Assembly: GCA_028707085.1 (NCBI GenBank)
Contig: JAQTUW010000001.1
Coordinates: forward strand, 121,030 to 185,029
From: Methylococcales bacterium
GTDB lineage: Bacteria; Pseudomonadota; Gammaproteobacteria; Methylococcales; Methylomonadaceae
DNA length: 64,000 nucleotides
Reading direction: 5' to 3'
Under the pieces are notes generated by a model. The model searched no databases, was not told the DNA's origin, and saw nothing but the letters and a program-made list of their open reading frames with translations. The translations under genes were made by a program, and so were the position numbers. This document shows, piece by piece, positions 43,676 through 53,122 of the stretch; position 1 is the stretch's first letter, and each line of letters starts with the position of its first letter.

Positions 43676-44623
43676 ATGAACGATGTTTCCGGCAGTTACG
43701 ATACGGCCCGGGTTGCCGTGCTTTTACCCTGCTACAACGAAGGACTGTCGATTAAGGATGTGGTGCTGAATTTCCGGAAAGCGCTACCAGCAGCGACGAT
43801 TTACGTCTACGACAACCGCTCGACCGACAATACCGCCGAGCAGGCGCGGGAAGCTGGCGCGATCGTCCGCGAAGAACTCTGGCCCGGCAAGGGCAATGTG
43901 GTCAGGCGGATGTTTTCCGATATCGAGGCCGACGTCTACGTCATGGCCGATGGCGACGGCACCTATGATCACACCGTCGCCCCGGAGATGATACAACTGC
44001 TGATCGATAGGCATCTGGACATGGTGGTGGGCACCCGCAACAATGTTTACCAGAACGCCCACCGGCTGGGCCACGGCATCGGCAACCGTTTCTTCAATGG
44101 TCTGTTTCGGAGCCTGTTCGGCCCGCTGTTCAACGATATTTTCTCCGGCTACCGGATTTTTTCGCACCGTTTCGTCAAAAGTTTCCCGGCGGTGTCCAGC
44201 GGTTTCGAAATCGAGACCGAAATGTCGGTTCACGCCTGCCAGTTGCAAATGCCGATTGCCGAGTTTCCGACCCAGTACGGTGCCCGCCAGGAAGGTTCGG
44301 TCAGCAAGCTGCGGACTTTCCGCGATTCTTTCAGAATCATGTTCACTTTTCTGGTGCTGTTTAAGGAAATTCGCCCGGCCCGGTTTTTCGGCATTTTCGC
44401 CCTGATTTTTTCGGTCGCCGCTATCGCGCTGGCGACGCCGCTGCTGTTTACCTTTCTGCAAACAGGGCTGGTGCCCCGGTTTCCGACTGCGTTTCTGGCC
44501 ACCGGGCTGATGCTGCTGGCCGGCATCTGCCTGACCAGCGGTCTGGTTCTGGACAGCATCGCCCGCGGGCGACTGGAGCAGAAAAGAATCTGGTATATGA
44601 TCAATTCCTCCAAATTTCAGTAA
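43676..44623 (+). CDS. GtrB-like family 2 glycosyltransferase
   Basis: 315-residue GT-A glycosyltransferase with a C-terminal membrane part. AVLLPCYNEG opens the fold, VYDNRSTDNT binds nucleotide, and YVMADGDGTYDH holds the DXD-type metal site; the DIFSGYRIFSHRFVK and GFEIETEMS segments match polyprenyl-phosphate sugar transferases. Two C-terminal helices (about 242-263 and 275-297) fit GtrB/DPM1-like enzymes that load glucose or mannose on undecaprenyl phosphate. The start at 43676 follows AAAGG nine bases upstream; the ATG at 43655 lies too close to its AAGG box. It is followed 21 bases later by a GtrA-GT-C fusion gene. Confidence 0.85.
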   Translation: MNDVSGSYDTARVAVLLPCYNEGLSIKDVVLNFRKALPAATIYVYDNRSTDNTAEQAREAGAIVREELWPGKGNVVRRMFSDIEADVYVMADGDGTYDHTVAPEMIQLLIDRHLDMVVGTRNNVYQNAHRLGHGIGNRFFNGLFRSLFGPLFNDIFSGYRIFSHRFVKSFPAVSSGFEIETEMSVHACQLQMPIAEFPTQYGARQEGSVSKLRTFRDSFRIMFTFLVLFKEIRPARFFGIFALIFSVAAIALATPLLFTFLQTGLVPRFPTAFLATGLMLLAGICLTSGLVLDSIARGRLEQKRIWYMINSSKFQ

Positions 44624-44644
44624 AACGCCGCAAACAAAAATAAT

Positions 44645-46546
44645 ATGTTCTTCCGTTTCCTGCTGGTCGGCGGCCTAGGGTTTGTCATCGACGCCGGCGT
44701 CACTTCGCTGCTGATCGCGCTCGGGCTCGCCGCGCCCCTGCTGGCTCGGATTCCCGGCATCATGCTGGCCATGACCTTTACCTGGCTGGCCAACCGATAT
44801 TTCACCTACCAGGTTCATACCGGGCGTTCTGTAGACGAAGCCATGCGCTATGCGCTGGTGGCCGGCGTCATGGCCGGCCTGAATTATTCCATCTATTTCC
44901 TGCTGGTCAGATATGGGGTGTGGCCGGTGCTGGCGGTGACCATGGCCACCGCCTGTCAGACCGTGGTCAGCTTCCGCAGTTATCAGTTTCTGGTGTTTGG
45001 AGAAAAAATCATGTTTAAATCCTGGATGCAGGTGTTGCAGATCGCCGTGCCGATTCTGGTCATGCTGTCCGGCCTGATCAGCGCCGTGATGAGCTGGAGC
45101 AGCCGCGACTCGCTATGGGAAGACGAAATCATCGCTATTACCCACGGACTCCAGCCTTTTCCGACATTTTTTGTCGAAGTCTTGCGCAACGACATTCACC
45201 CCTTTCTGTATTTCCTGCTGCTGAAATTATGGATGCTGCCCAATCCAGGCTCCGATAGCTGGGCGCTGTTCAGCTCCCTGTTGTTGGCCATCGGCAGCGC
45301 TGCCGTCGTGATGTACGCCGCCTACCGTTATCATGGGCGTCTGGCGGCGCTCTGGGCCGGCGCGCTGTTTTGCGTGCTGCCGGGTTTCGCCGCCTCGGCA
45401 TCCAGTCTGCGCATGTACGCGCTGGCGCCGGCCATCGCGGTCGGCTGCTGGGTTTTCAACCGGGAAGTGCTGAGAACCGGCAGGCCGGCGCTGGCCGGCG
45501 GATTGATCGTGGTGCAATTGATGCAGGTCTACACTCACGCCATTGGCTTTTTCTTTATGGCTTTTTTCGCGCTGGCGGCGCTGATCGAGGAATGGCGGGC
45601 CGGCCGGCCGGTATGGCGGCCCTGGATCATTGCCCAGATCGTTACCTTCATCGGCCTGCTGCCGGTGCTGGTCAGCGCGCTGCTGCGCGGCACTGACCCG
45701 CTGCCCATCCCCGATTTGCTGAGTTTTCTGCGTTTTCCAGCGCAACTGATGCTGCCCTGGGGATTCACCGGTACGACCGGGATGCTGCTATTGAGCGGCG
45801 TCATCTTTGTTTTTTACCTGTTTTTCGCGTTAAGTTATCGAACCACCCGCATCATGGCGCTGGTGATTCCCTGCGGCGCGTTGTTTACCGCGATTCTGGT
45901 TAGCTCCCTGGGCAAGCCGATGTTCAAGCCGCCGGTGTTCACGGCAAACCTGACGCCTTTTCTGGCCATCGGCGCGGCGGCCGGCGTCGCCCATGTCAAT
46001 TTTCAGGCCTTGCGCCTGCTGGCGATGGTTTTGACGCTGAGTCTGGCCATGTGTACCTGGCTGCTGTTCGGCAAGGTCACCGGCGATGGCGACTTCAAAG
46101 CCGCTGCCGGCTATCTGAAGAACCATGTGCGGGCCGGCGATGTGGTCATTATTCCGAAATCCAGCATCTACTGGGGCATGATGCGTTATGCGGTGGGCTC
46201 GGCATGGGGCCGTCCGCTGGAGATCATGCCGTTGCACGATAATGAAGCCTGGGCCCGGCTCAAGATCCGGCTGGGGCCGCGACTGGTCGAATTACTGAGC
46301 CTGAATCCGGTCGCCGATAACGTCTATGCCGACGGGGTGCGCTATATCATGGAAAAGAACGTCGGGCAGGATCTTAAGGTCGCGCCGCATGTGTGGATAG
46401 TGCATTGCGACCGCTACCGGGATGCGGTAAACGTTACCGCGCCGTTGCGGCTGGATGGCTACCAACGCTTCGGCGACGACCTGACGGTCAGCGAAATGTC
46501 GCCCGACCCCGGCGGCTCGCTTACCCTCGTCAATCCCGCCCAATAG
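44645..46546 (+). CDS. GtrA flippase domain fused to a GT-C (ArnT/PMT-like) glycosyltransferase
   Basis: 633-residue integral membrane protein. Residues 1-120 form a GtrA domain (RFLLVGGLGFVIDAGVTSLL, then WLANRYFTYQ and SYQFLVFGE), four helices thought to flip polyprenyl-phosphate sugars. From about 125 a second membrane unit starts with one helix and the loop SSRDSLWEDEIIAI, whose acidic pair is the catalytic mark of GT-C sugar transferases of the GT39/GT83 kind, followed by about ten helices and a periplasmic C-terminal domain of 140 residues. With the GtrB-like enzyme 21 bases upstream, all three activities of an O-antigen glucosylation-type system appear in two genes. Acceptor and sugar are unknown. 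Confidence 0.8.
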   Translation: MFFRFLLVGGLGFVIDAGVTSLLIALGLAAPLLARIPGIMLAMTFTWLANRYFTYQVHTGRSVDEAMRYALVAGVMAGLNYSIYFLLVRYGVWPVLAVTMATACQTVVSFRSYQFLVFGEKIMFKSWMQVLQIAVPILVMLSGLISAVMSWSSRDSLWEDEIIAITHGLQPFPTFFVEVLRNDIHPFLYFLLLKLWMLPNPGSDSWALFSSLLLAIGSAAVVMYAAYRYHGRLAALWAGALFCVLPGFAASASSLRMYALAPAIAVGCWVFNREVLRTGRPALAGGLIVVQLMQVYTHAIGFFFMAFFALAALIEEWRAGRPVWRPWIIAQIVTFIGLLPVLVSALLRGTDPLPIPDLLSFLRFPAQLMLPWGFTGTTGMLLLSGVIFVFYLFFALSYRTTRIMALVIPCGALFTAILVSSLGKPMFKPPVFTANLTPFLAIGAAAGVAHVNFQALRLLAMVLTLSLAMCTWLLFGKVTGDGDFKAAAGYLKNHVRAGDVVIIPKSSIYWGMMRYAVGSAWGRPLEIMPLHDNEAWARLKIRLGPRLVELLSLNPVADNVYADGVRYIMEKNVGQDLKVAPHVWIVHCDRYRDAVNVTAPLRLDGYQRFGDDLTVSEMSPDPGGSLTLVNPAQ

Positions 46547-46561
46547 CCGACTCCGGGCATG

Positions 46562-46581
46562 CCGCCGCCGTCCGGCGGCGG
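46562..46581 (+). terminator. GC-rich hairpin after the glycosyltransferase genes
   Basis: CCGCCGCCG at 46562-46570 and CGGCGGCGG at 46573-46581 are exact complements, separated by TC; in practice the loop will be wider. It lies 16 bases past the GtrA-fusion stop codon. No T-run follows. Confidence 0.45.
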
Positions 46582-46804
46582 GCGGGAAATTCCACCGCTG
46601 TTTTGACGATATGCGCGGCAATGTGTATATTCAGCGACAGGCGCGGCAAGGCCCGCTGGACGAAAACCGGACAGCGCGCCGGTCAATCGCTGACCCAATG
46701 CCGCTCCTGGCCGTTGTCCCGGTCTTTTTGCCGCGCTTTTCCGCCGGAAGAATGCGCGTCGCCCGCCACATTCAGGGACATTATTTTTTCACCGGATCCT
46801 ACAC

Positions 46805-46810
46805 TATAAT
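46805..46810 (+). promoter_or_regulatory. TATAAT box upstream of the coiled-coil gene
   Basis: A perfect TATAAT lies 20 bases before the ATG at 46831, in an AT-rich stretch. No good -35 box is present at 16-18 bases; TTATTT near 46781 is the nearest. Transcription would start only about ten bases before the GAGG ribosome site. Confidence 0.4.
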
Positions 46811-46830
46811 AATTATTGAGGATTAATGCC

Positions 46831-48300
46831 ATGCAACTGCAAGATCTATTCCCGCTCCTGCCCCAGGATTACGTTTATTTATTCCAGGAACTTTTTATCC
46901 AGTGTTACCGGTTTGCAATCGGCAACCCCTTCGTCGCCGGGACGCTGGTGGTCTCGGTCTGGCTGCTGACAACCATTTTCTACAGCATCCGCATCGGCAT
47001 TTTGCGCAGTCGGCTGCGCATGCAGACTAAAACCGCACAGGAAACCCAGACCGCCCTGGACGCCGCCCGCGAACAAAATCAGCAGTTGCAGGCCGATATC
47101 GGCGTCCATCTGCAACAGGTGGAACTCGAACAGCAGCGCGGCATGGCACTACAGGAACGCATCGCCGAACTGGGCGGACAGATGGCGGAAGGCATCGTGG
47201 CCCTGGCTTCCAGGCCGGAACTGGGGCAGCAGGGGCTGAGCGTTACCCCGGATTTGCAGCCGGAGCATCTCTGGCAGCGTTTTCACGCCGCAGTTAAACA
47301 TCTCGGCGAAAAACTGGTTGCGGAACAAAAAACCAGCGGCGAATTACAGCAGGCGGTCAGCGAGGAAGCGGCGAAGCTGGCGGAAAAAAACCTGCAGATG
47401 CAGGCCCTGCAATTTCGGTTCGACAGCCAGAAACAGCAGCTTGCCAGGCTGGAAGCCGGCATGGAGGAGCAGCGTCAGCAACTGGCTCAACAGCAGGAAG
47501 CCTTGCAAACCCAGCTCGCCGAACTGGAAAAACGCGGCCAGCAGCAAAACGCGGTCGTTGCCGCCGAACAGGCTGCTCAGTCCGCCATGACCCAGCCAGC
47601 CGAACCGGCTGCGGCGGCGGAAACCGTAAGCCTGACGCAGGAAAAACAGGCGGCAATGCCGCAAACCCTGGCGGAAACCGTTTCCGAGCCGGCTGAAACC
47701 TCGGCTCCCGCCCCCGAAATCGCGAATCGGCAAAAACCGCAACCGGCCCCGGCCGAAGCGACGGCGCAGGCGGCCAAATCCGGACTGGGCGGCAAATTCA
47801 AAACCATGTTAGGCGGATCGGCGTCGAAAAAAGCCGCCAAACCGGGCAGGTGGGCCGCTGAAGCGCCGCTACCGCCGGCGGAAACGGCCGCCGCCGCCCC
47901 CGAACAAACCCTGGGCGGCCAACCTGCTCCCGCCGCCGAAGACCAACCGAAATCGGCGGTCGCGGCGGGCGGCATGTTTGGCGACGTCCGCCGGAAAATC
48001 GCCAAAATCGACGCCATGTTCGGCATGGGGCCCGCCGCTCCGGCGACGGAAACCGTACCTAAGCCTGAACCTGAACCGGCTGCCGAAACCGCTGCTTCCG
48101 GGGCGGGCGTGGAAGTCGCTGGCGGGCCGGTAGCGGAGACCGCCGACAAGCCAGCGCGGAGTCGCGGCTTCAAAATTCCGTTCGGTTCTGGTAAGAAACC
48201 GGCCGCCGAACAACCGGAAACCGTCGCTCAGAATGCGGCCGAAAAGCACGGCGGCGGCCAGCTCAAAGGTTTACTGGGCAAATTCAAGCGCAAGGGCTAG
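46831..48300 (+). CDS. Membrane-anchored coiled-coil protein of unknown function
   Basis: 489-residue protein of low complexity. A GAGG box nine bases upstream fixes the start at 46831 (MQLQDLF). One membrane helix is at about 34-55 (FVAGTLVVSVWLLTTIFYSI). Residues 65-250 are strongly helical and Gln/Glu/Ala-rich, a long coiled coil with a break near 115-150. The rest, about 250-480, is a disordered Ala/Pro/Glu-rich tail with three short basic/glycine segments of similar type: SGLGGKFKTMLGG, GGMFGDVRRKIAKIDAMFG and GGGQLKGLLGKFKRKG, the last at the C-terminus. These look like repeated docking or amphipathic elements. No enzyme motif was found. Its TAG stop codon is part of the CTAG that flanks a MITE-like insertion. 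Confidence 0.75.
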   Translation: MQLQDLFPLLPQDYVYLFQELFIQCYRFAIGNPFVAGTLVVSVWLLTTIFYSIRIGILRSRLRMQTKTAQETQTALDAAREQNQQLQADIGVHLQQVELEQQRGMALQERIAELGGQMAEGIVALASRPELGQQGLSVTPDLQPEHLWQRFHAAVKHLGEKLVAEQKTSGELQQAVSEEAAKLAEKNLQMQALQFRFDSQKQQLARLEAGMEEQRQQLAQQQEALQTQLAELEKRGQQQNAVVAAEQAAQSAMTQPAEPAAAAETVSLTQEKQAAMPQTLAETVSEPAETSAPAPEIANRQKPQPAPAEATAQAAKSGLGGKFKTMLGGSASKKAAKPGRWAAEAPLPPAETAAAAPEQTLGGQPAPAAEDQPKSAVAAGGMFGDVRRKIAKIDAMFGMGPAAPATETVPKPEPEPAAETAASGAGVEVAGGPVAETADKPARSRGFKIPFGSGKKPAAEQPETVAQNAAEKHGGGQLKGLLGKFKRKG

Positions 48301-48476
48301 TAGTCCGCCAATGTTATAATGATAAATAAGAGCACCCATCTGCTGCCAGGGTATTCTGCCAGAGGACGCCGTGAATACATCCATGTAGGCTTTAGTCGGC
48401 ATCCATACCTCCTAAACCTCTGTCAAAATACCCCGACATCAGATTAGTCAATCCGTCAATATAACTTAGCGGACTA
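48301..48476. mobile_element. MITE-like insertion flanked by CTAG direct repeats
   Basis: A 176-base element with imperfect terminal inverted repeats of about 24 bases: the left end starts TAGTCCGCCAATGTTATA, and the right end read backwards starts TAGTCCGCTAAGTTATA; the first eight bases are identical. CTAG occurs directly outside both ends (48297-48300 and 48477-48480) and may be a four-base target duplication, as IS5-type elements make at YTAR sites; because CTAG is palindromic the true border could shift. The interior has no gene. It begins right after the stop codon of the coiled-coil gene, and removing it with one CTAG leaves that stop unchanged. Confidence 0.75.
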
Positions 48477-48623
48477 CTAGGAGCCTGTCAGGGCGAGGAT
48501 GGGCCGCATTTGCCCGACAGACCGGCGACTGTTTTTTTAGCCTCCGGGGAATTTTTACCGATTCCGGTTATCCTATAGGCAAGCGCTTATCGTCATACCA
48601 CCAAACCATTGGAGTCATACCCT

Positions 48624-49316
48624 ATGAACGCACAGGAACGCGACCAATTGAACCTGCTTCTCAAGCAACTGGTCGATTTTAAAGTCTCTACCAAGGACGC
48701 CGAAGCCGAAACCCTGATTCGGGAAGCGGCGGCCCGCCAGCCCGACGCCGCCTATCTGCTGATCCAGCGAGCCATGCTACTCGAGCAGGGGCTGAATAAC
48801 GCCAAGGCTCGCATAGACGAATTGCAAAGACAATTGCAGAACAGCCAGTCAGGACAGTCAGCGCCCGGTTTTCTGGGCAATGATCCCTGGGCAGCGCCTG
48901 CCGCCGGTTCCGGCCAGGTACCCGGCGCGGCCAATTATCAGCCTTCAAGATACGCGCCGCCGATGCAGGGTCAACCCCAGCCTCAGCCGCATGCCGGCGG
49001 CGGCTTCATGGGCGGCGGCTCGAGTTTTCTGGGCAACATCGCCACCACCGCGGCCGGCGTGGCGGCAGGCGGCCTGTTGTTTCAGGGTCTGGAAAACCTG
49101 ATGGGTCACCATAATTCCGGCTTCGGTCAGGGCGGCTTCGGTCAGGCCGGTTTCGGCCAGCAGGGTTTCGGCGAACAGTATCCCGAACAAACCGTCATCA
49201 ATAACTACTACGGCGACGACAACGGCGGACAACTGGCCGATAACAGTAGCTATTCCGACGATAGTTACGCCAGCGACGACAGCGATTATCAGGATGACGG
49301 CAGCTCCGATTTCTGA
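48624..49316 (+). CDS. DUF2076 family protein
   Basis: 230-residue protein. The N-terminal 75 residues match the DUF2076 pattern (MNAQERDQLNLLLKQL, AEAETLIREAAARQPDAAYLLIQRAMLLEQGLNNA) and end in a helix with the IDELQRQLQN heptads. A Pro/Gln/Gly-rich linker follows, then a glycine-rich hydrophobic stretch (SFLGNIATTAAGVAAGGLLF), a run of GFGQ repeats (about residues 168-184) and an acidic Ser/Asp/Tyr tail. The same layout occurs in many proteobacteria; some are called putative periplasmic ligand-binding proteins without proof. A GGAG box lies ten bases ahead of the ATG at 48624. Confidence 0.8.
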   Translation: MNAQERDQLNLLLKQLVDFKVSTKDAEAETLIREAAARQPDAAYLLIQRAMLLEQGLNNAKARIDELQRQLQNSQSGQSAPGFLGNDPWAAPAAGSGQVPGAANYQPSRYAPPMQGQPQPQPHAGGGFMGGGSSFLGNIATTAAGVAAGGLLFQGLENLMGHHNSGFGQGGFGQAGFGQQGFGEQYPEQTVINNYYGDDNGGQLADNSSYSDDSYASDDSDYQDDGSSDF

Positions 49317-49363
49317 GCGGGCCGACCCGGTTTTCGGTGTTTTTTGATTCCCCACGCTCCAAC

Positions 49364-49382
49364 CCTCTCCCGCCGGGAGAGG
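49364..49382 (+). terminator. Hairpin downstream of the DUF2076 gene
   Basis: CCTCTCCC at 49364-49371 and GGGAGAGG at 49375-49382 pair perfectly around a GCC loop, about 48 bases after the stop codon. A TTTTTT run at 49340-49345 lies before it and not after, so classical intrinsic termination is not assured. Confidence 0.45.
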
Positions 49383-49556
49383 TTCCGGATCGGTCGGCAG
49401 GCCGGGTAGCGCAACGCCAAGCCCGGCATGCCGATAATTTTCGGTATTTTCTGACAACTGCGCATTCTAATCGGTACAATATCGGCAAACCCGCTGTTTG
49501 CAAGGCTTTGCAGGCCGGGGGGTAGATTCCGATACCTTTTTGAATGAGGATAGTTC

Positions 49557-52115
49557 ATGCTGGAACAATACCGAAAACATGTCGCTGAACGCGCCGCCGA
49601 GGGCGTAGTCCCCAAGCCGCTGGATGCCTCCCAGGTCGCGGGCCTGATCGAATTGCTGAAACAGCCGCCGGCCGGCGAGGAACAGTTTTTGCTGGATTTG
49701 CTGGTCAACCGGACGCCGGCGGGCGTGGACGAAGCGGCATATGTCAAGGCCGGTTTTCTGGCGGCGGTCGCCAAAGGCGAAGCGCAATCGCCGCTGCTGA
49801 CACCGGAATACGCCACCGAACTGCTGGGCTCCATGCTAGGCGGTTACAACGTCGCGCCGCTGATCGAATTGCTGGATCATCCGCATCTGGCCCCCATCGC
49901 CGCCAAAGCCCTGTCCGGCATTCTGCTGATTTTCGACGCCTTTCACGATGTCGAACACAAAGCCGGGCAGGGCAATAGCCACGCCCTGCAGGTGCTGCAA
50001 TCCTGGGCCGACGCCGACTGGTTCACCCGCCGGCCCAAGGCGCCGGAAAAACTGACCGTCACTGTGTTCAAGGTCAGCGGCGAAACCAATACCGACGATT
50101 TGTCGCCCGCCCAGGACGCCTGGTCCAGGCCCGACATCCCGCTGCACGCCAGGGCCATGCTGAAAATCCCCCGCGAAGGCGTCAGCAATGCCGAACGGCA
50201 GATTGCCGAACTGAAAGCCAAAAACTTTCCGGTGGCGTATGTCGGCGATGTGGTCGGCACAGGCTCCTCGCGCAAATCCGCCACCAACTCGGTACTGTGG
50301 TTCATGGGCGACGACATCCCGCATATCCCCAACAAGCGCGCCGGCGGGGTGTGCATAGGCGGCAAAATCGCGCCGATTTTTTTCAATACCATGGAAGACT
50401 CCGGGGCACTGCCCATCGAATGCGATGTCACCGGGCTGCACATGGGCGACGTGATTGATATCTACCCTTTCCAGGGGGTGATCAGGGCACACGGCGACGA
50501 CGCCGAAATCTGCCGTTTCCAGCTCAAAACCGATGTCATTCTCGATGAAGTGCAGGCTGGCGGCCGCATTCCGCTGATCATAGGCCGCGGCCTGACGGAG
50601 CGGGCCAGGCGGGCGCTGGGGTTGCCGGCATCGACCGTGTTTCGGGTGCTGGACGGCGGCCAGGACAGCGACAAGGGTTATACCTTGGCCCAAAAAATGG
50701 TCGGCAAGGCCTGCGGTCTGCCCGGCGTGCGGCCGGGTGCGTATTGCGAGCCGCGGATGACCACCGTGGGTTCGCAGGACACCACCGGGCCGATGACCCG
50801 CGACGAACTCAAGGATCTGGCCTGCCTGGGCTTTTCCGCCGACCTGGTGTTGCAGTCCTTCTGCCATACCGCGGCTTATCCCAAGCCGGTCGATATGGCC
50901 ATGCAGCACAGCCTGCCGGATTTCATCATGACCCGTGGCGGGGTGTCGTTACGACCCGGCGACGGCATCATCCATTCCTGGCTGAACCGGATGCTGCTGC
51001 CGGATACCGTCGGCACCGGCGGCGATTCGCACACCCGTTTTCCGATCGGCATTTCCTTTCCGGCCGGCTCCGGGCTGGTGGCCTTTGCCGCCGCCACCGG
51101 CGTCATGCCGCTGGATATGCCAGAATCGGTGCTGGTGCGGTTTAGCGGCGACATGCAGCCCGGCATCACCCTGCGCGATCTGGTCAACGCCATTCCTTAC
51201 GCCGCTATACAGCGTGGTCTGCTGACCGTCGCCAAGGAAGGCAAGAAAAACGTGTTCTCCGGCCGTATTCTGGAAATCGAGGGCTTGCCGGATTTGAAAG
51301 TCGAGCAGGCGTTCGAGCTTTCCGACGCCTCCGCCGAACGATCCGCCGGCGGCTGCACCATCAAGCTGGGCGAAGCGCCGATCCGCGAATATCTCAATTC
51401 CAACATCACCCTGCTGAAATGGATGATAGCCGAAGGCTATGGCGATGTTCGTAGCCTGCAACGGCGGATCGCCGCCATGCAGGATTGGCTGGCGAAACCG
51501 CTACTGCTGACCGCCGACGCCGACGCCGAATACGCGGCAATCATCGACATCGATTTGAACTTGATTACCGAACCGCTGCTGGCCTGCCCCAACGATCCAG
51601 ACGACATCAAACCGCTGTCGGCCGTGGCGGGAACCAAAATCGACGAAGTGTTCATCGGTTCCTGCATGACCAATATCGGCCATTTCCGCGCCGCCGGAAA
51701 ACTGCTGGAAAAGGCCGCCAGTCTGCCGACCCGGCTGTGGGTCGCCCCGCCGACTAAAATGGATCAGAACCAGTTAGTTGAGGAAGGCTATTACGGCGTG
51801 TTCGGCAAGGCGGGAGCCAGAACCGAAATGCCTGGCTGCTCGCTATGCATGGGCAACCAGGCTCGGGTCGCCAAAGGCGCCACCGTGGTCTCCACCTCCA
51901 CCCGGAATTTCCCCAATCGGCTGGGCGACGGCGCGAATGTCTATCTGGCCTCGGCGGAACTGGCGGCGGTGTGTTCATTGCTGGGCAGGATACCCGACGT
52001 GCCGGAGTACATGCAATATGCCGCCAGCATTGCCGAAAACGCCGCCGATACCTACCGTTACCTGAATTTCGACCGGATCGGCAGCTATCAGGATAAAGCC
52101 GGGGCAATATCATGA
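49557..52115 (+). CDS. acnB: Aconitate hydratase B
   Basis: 852-residue AcnB, the bifunctional aconitase/2-methylisocitrate dehydratase form of gammaproteobacteria. It starts [22 protein letters not shown] with the HEAT-like domain of AcnB ([32 protein letters not shown]), then the swivel domain ([17 protein letters not shown]), then the catalytic domains. The 4Fe-4S ligands are in [11 protein letters not shown] and [10 protein letters not shown]. It interconverts citrate and isocitrate in the TCA cycle; the apo form can bind mRNA under iron or oxidative stress. An AGGATAG box precedes the ATG. Its stop codon overlaps the next gene (ATGA), a transporter, which is unusual. Confidence 0.97.
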   Translation: MLEQYRKHVAERAAEGVVPKPLDASQVAGLIELLKQPPAGEEQFLLDLLVNRTPAGVDEAAYVKAGFLAAVAKGEAQSPLLTPEYATELLGSMLGGYNVAPLIELLDHPHLAPIAAKALSGILLIFDAFHDVEHKAGQGNSHALQVLQSWADADWFTRRPKAPEKLTVTVFKVSGETNTDDLSPAQDAWSRPDIPLHARAMLKIPREGVSNAERQIAELKAKNFPVAYVGDVVGTGSSRKSATNSVLWFMGDDIPHIPNKRAGGVCIGGKIAPIFFNTMEDSGALPIECDVTGLHMGDVIDIYPFQGVIRAHGDDAEICRFQLKTDVILDEVQAGGRIPLIIGRGLTERARRALGLPASTVFRVLDGGQDSDKGYTLAQKMVGKACGLPGVRPGAYCEPRMTTVGSQDTTGPMTRDELKDLACLGFSADLVLQSFCHTAAYPKPVDMAMQHSLPDFIMTRGGVSLRPGDGIIHSWLNRMLLPDTVGTGGDSHTRFPIGISFPAGSGLVAFAAATGVMPLDMPESVLVRFSGDMQPGITLRDLVNAIPYAAIQRGLLTVAKEGKKNVFSGRILEIEGLPDLKVEQAFELSDASAERSAGGCTIKLGEAPIREYLNSNITLLKWMIAEGYGDVRSLQRRIAAMQDWLAKPLLLTADADAEYAAIIDIDLNLITEPLLACPNDPDDIKPLSAVAGTKIDEVFIGSCMTNIGHFRAAGKLLEKAASLPTRLWVAPPTKMDQNQLVEEGYYGVFGKAGARTEMPGCSLCMGNQARVAKGATVVSTSTRNFPNRLGDGANVYLASAELAAVCSLLGRIPDVPEYMQYAASIAENAADTYRYLNFDRIGSYQDKAGAIS

Positions 52116-53122
52116 CCCTCTATCTACTGGAACTGGGCGGGATGCTGATCATCATCCTGATCGCCGCGGAACTTTTTACCAACGCGCTGGAACATCTGGG
52201 CGAAAAGCTCGAAATTTCCGAAGGCGTCACCGGTTCGCTGTTCGCCGCGCTCGGCACAGCGCTGCCGGAGACGCTGGTGCCGCTGCTGGCGCTGTTCGCC
52301 GGCACGGCCAACATCAACGCCAACGAGGAAATCGGGGTAGGGGCCATACTGGGCGCGCCGCTGATGCTGTCCACGCTATCGACCTGCCTGATGGCGGCTT
52401 CCGTATTGCTGCGCCGTGGCGGGGGCGGTTATGTCAATCCGGAACGCAACGGCTTTTTGCGGGATCTGCATTTTTTTCTGTTTGCCTTTCTGGTGGCCGC
52501 CGTCGCCATGTACGTGCCGCCGGAAACCGGTTACTGGCGGCCGGTTTTGAGCGCTGTCCTGGTGCTGACCTACCTCGTCTATATCGCCCTGACCCTGCGG
52601 GCCTCCAGACAACTGGTCGAGGACGGCAACGGCACCGAGGCCGATGACGTGATGTTTCTGTCCAGAACCGGTCTGCCCACCAATATGCTGACCATCAATA
52701 TCCAGTTGCTGATAGGTCTGGGGTTGCTGGTGTTTGGCGCGGAAGGCTTTATCGCCGGCATCCAGGGCGTATCCGAACTGTTTGGTGTCTCCGCATTGTT
52801 GTTGTCGCTGCTGATCATCCCTATCGCCACCGAACTGCCGGAAAAAGTCAACAGCATACTCTGGGTGCGCCGCGGCAAGGATACCCTGGCTTTCGCCAAC
52901 ATTACCGGGGCCATGGTGTTTCAGGGCACCCTGCTGCCGGCGATAGGCATTTTGTTCACCCCCTGGCAGCCCCGGATCGAGGTGCTGAGCGGGGTGCTGA
53001 TCACCTTGCTGGCCGCGCTCTGGCTGCGGCTCAACGCCGGGCGGAACGGTTTGCGGGTCTGGGCGCTGATGGGCAACGGCGTGTTTTATTTTCTGTATCT
53101 TTATATCACCCTGTCGTCATGA
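52112..53122 (+). CDS. CaCA-superfamily cation exchanger-like membrane protein
   Basis: 336-residue integral membrane protein with ten or so helices in two inverted halves. Both alpha-repeat motifs are visible: [16 protein letters not shown] near 46-61 and [16 protein letters not shown] near 231-246, each with the acidic ion-binding residue (LPE). This is the signature of Na+/Ca2+ and H+/Ca2+ antiporters; the ion pair cannot be told from sequence. The gene overlaps acnB by four bases at its start and the AlbA_2 gene by four at its end (ATGA both times), so it is held in a three-gene operon with aconitase. Confidence 0.85.
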   Translation: MTLYLLELGGMLIIILIAAELFTNALEHLGEKLEISEGVTGSLFAALGTALPETLVPLLALFAGTANINANEEIGVGAILGAPLMLSTLSTCLMAASVLLRRGGGGYVNPERNGFLRDLHFFLFAFLVAAVAMYVPPETGYWRPVLSAVLVLTYLVYIALTLRASRQLVEDGNGTEADDVMFLSRTGLPTNMLTINIQLLIGLGLLVFGAEGFIAGIQGVSELFGVSALLLSLLIIPIATELPEKVNSILWVRRGKDTLAFANITGAMVFQGTLLPAIGILFTPWQPRIEVLSGVLITLLAALWLRLNAGRNGLRVWALMGNGVFYFLYLYITLSS

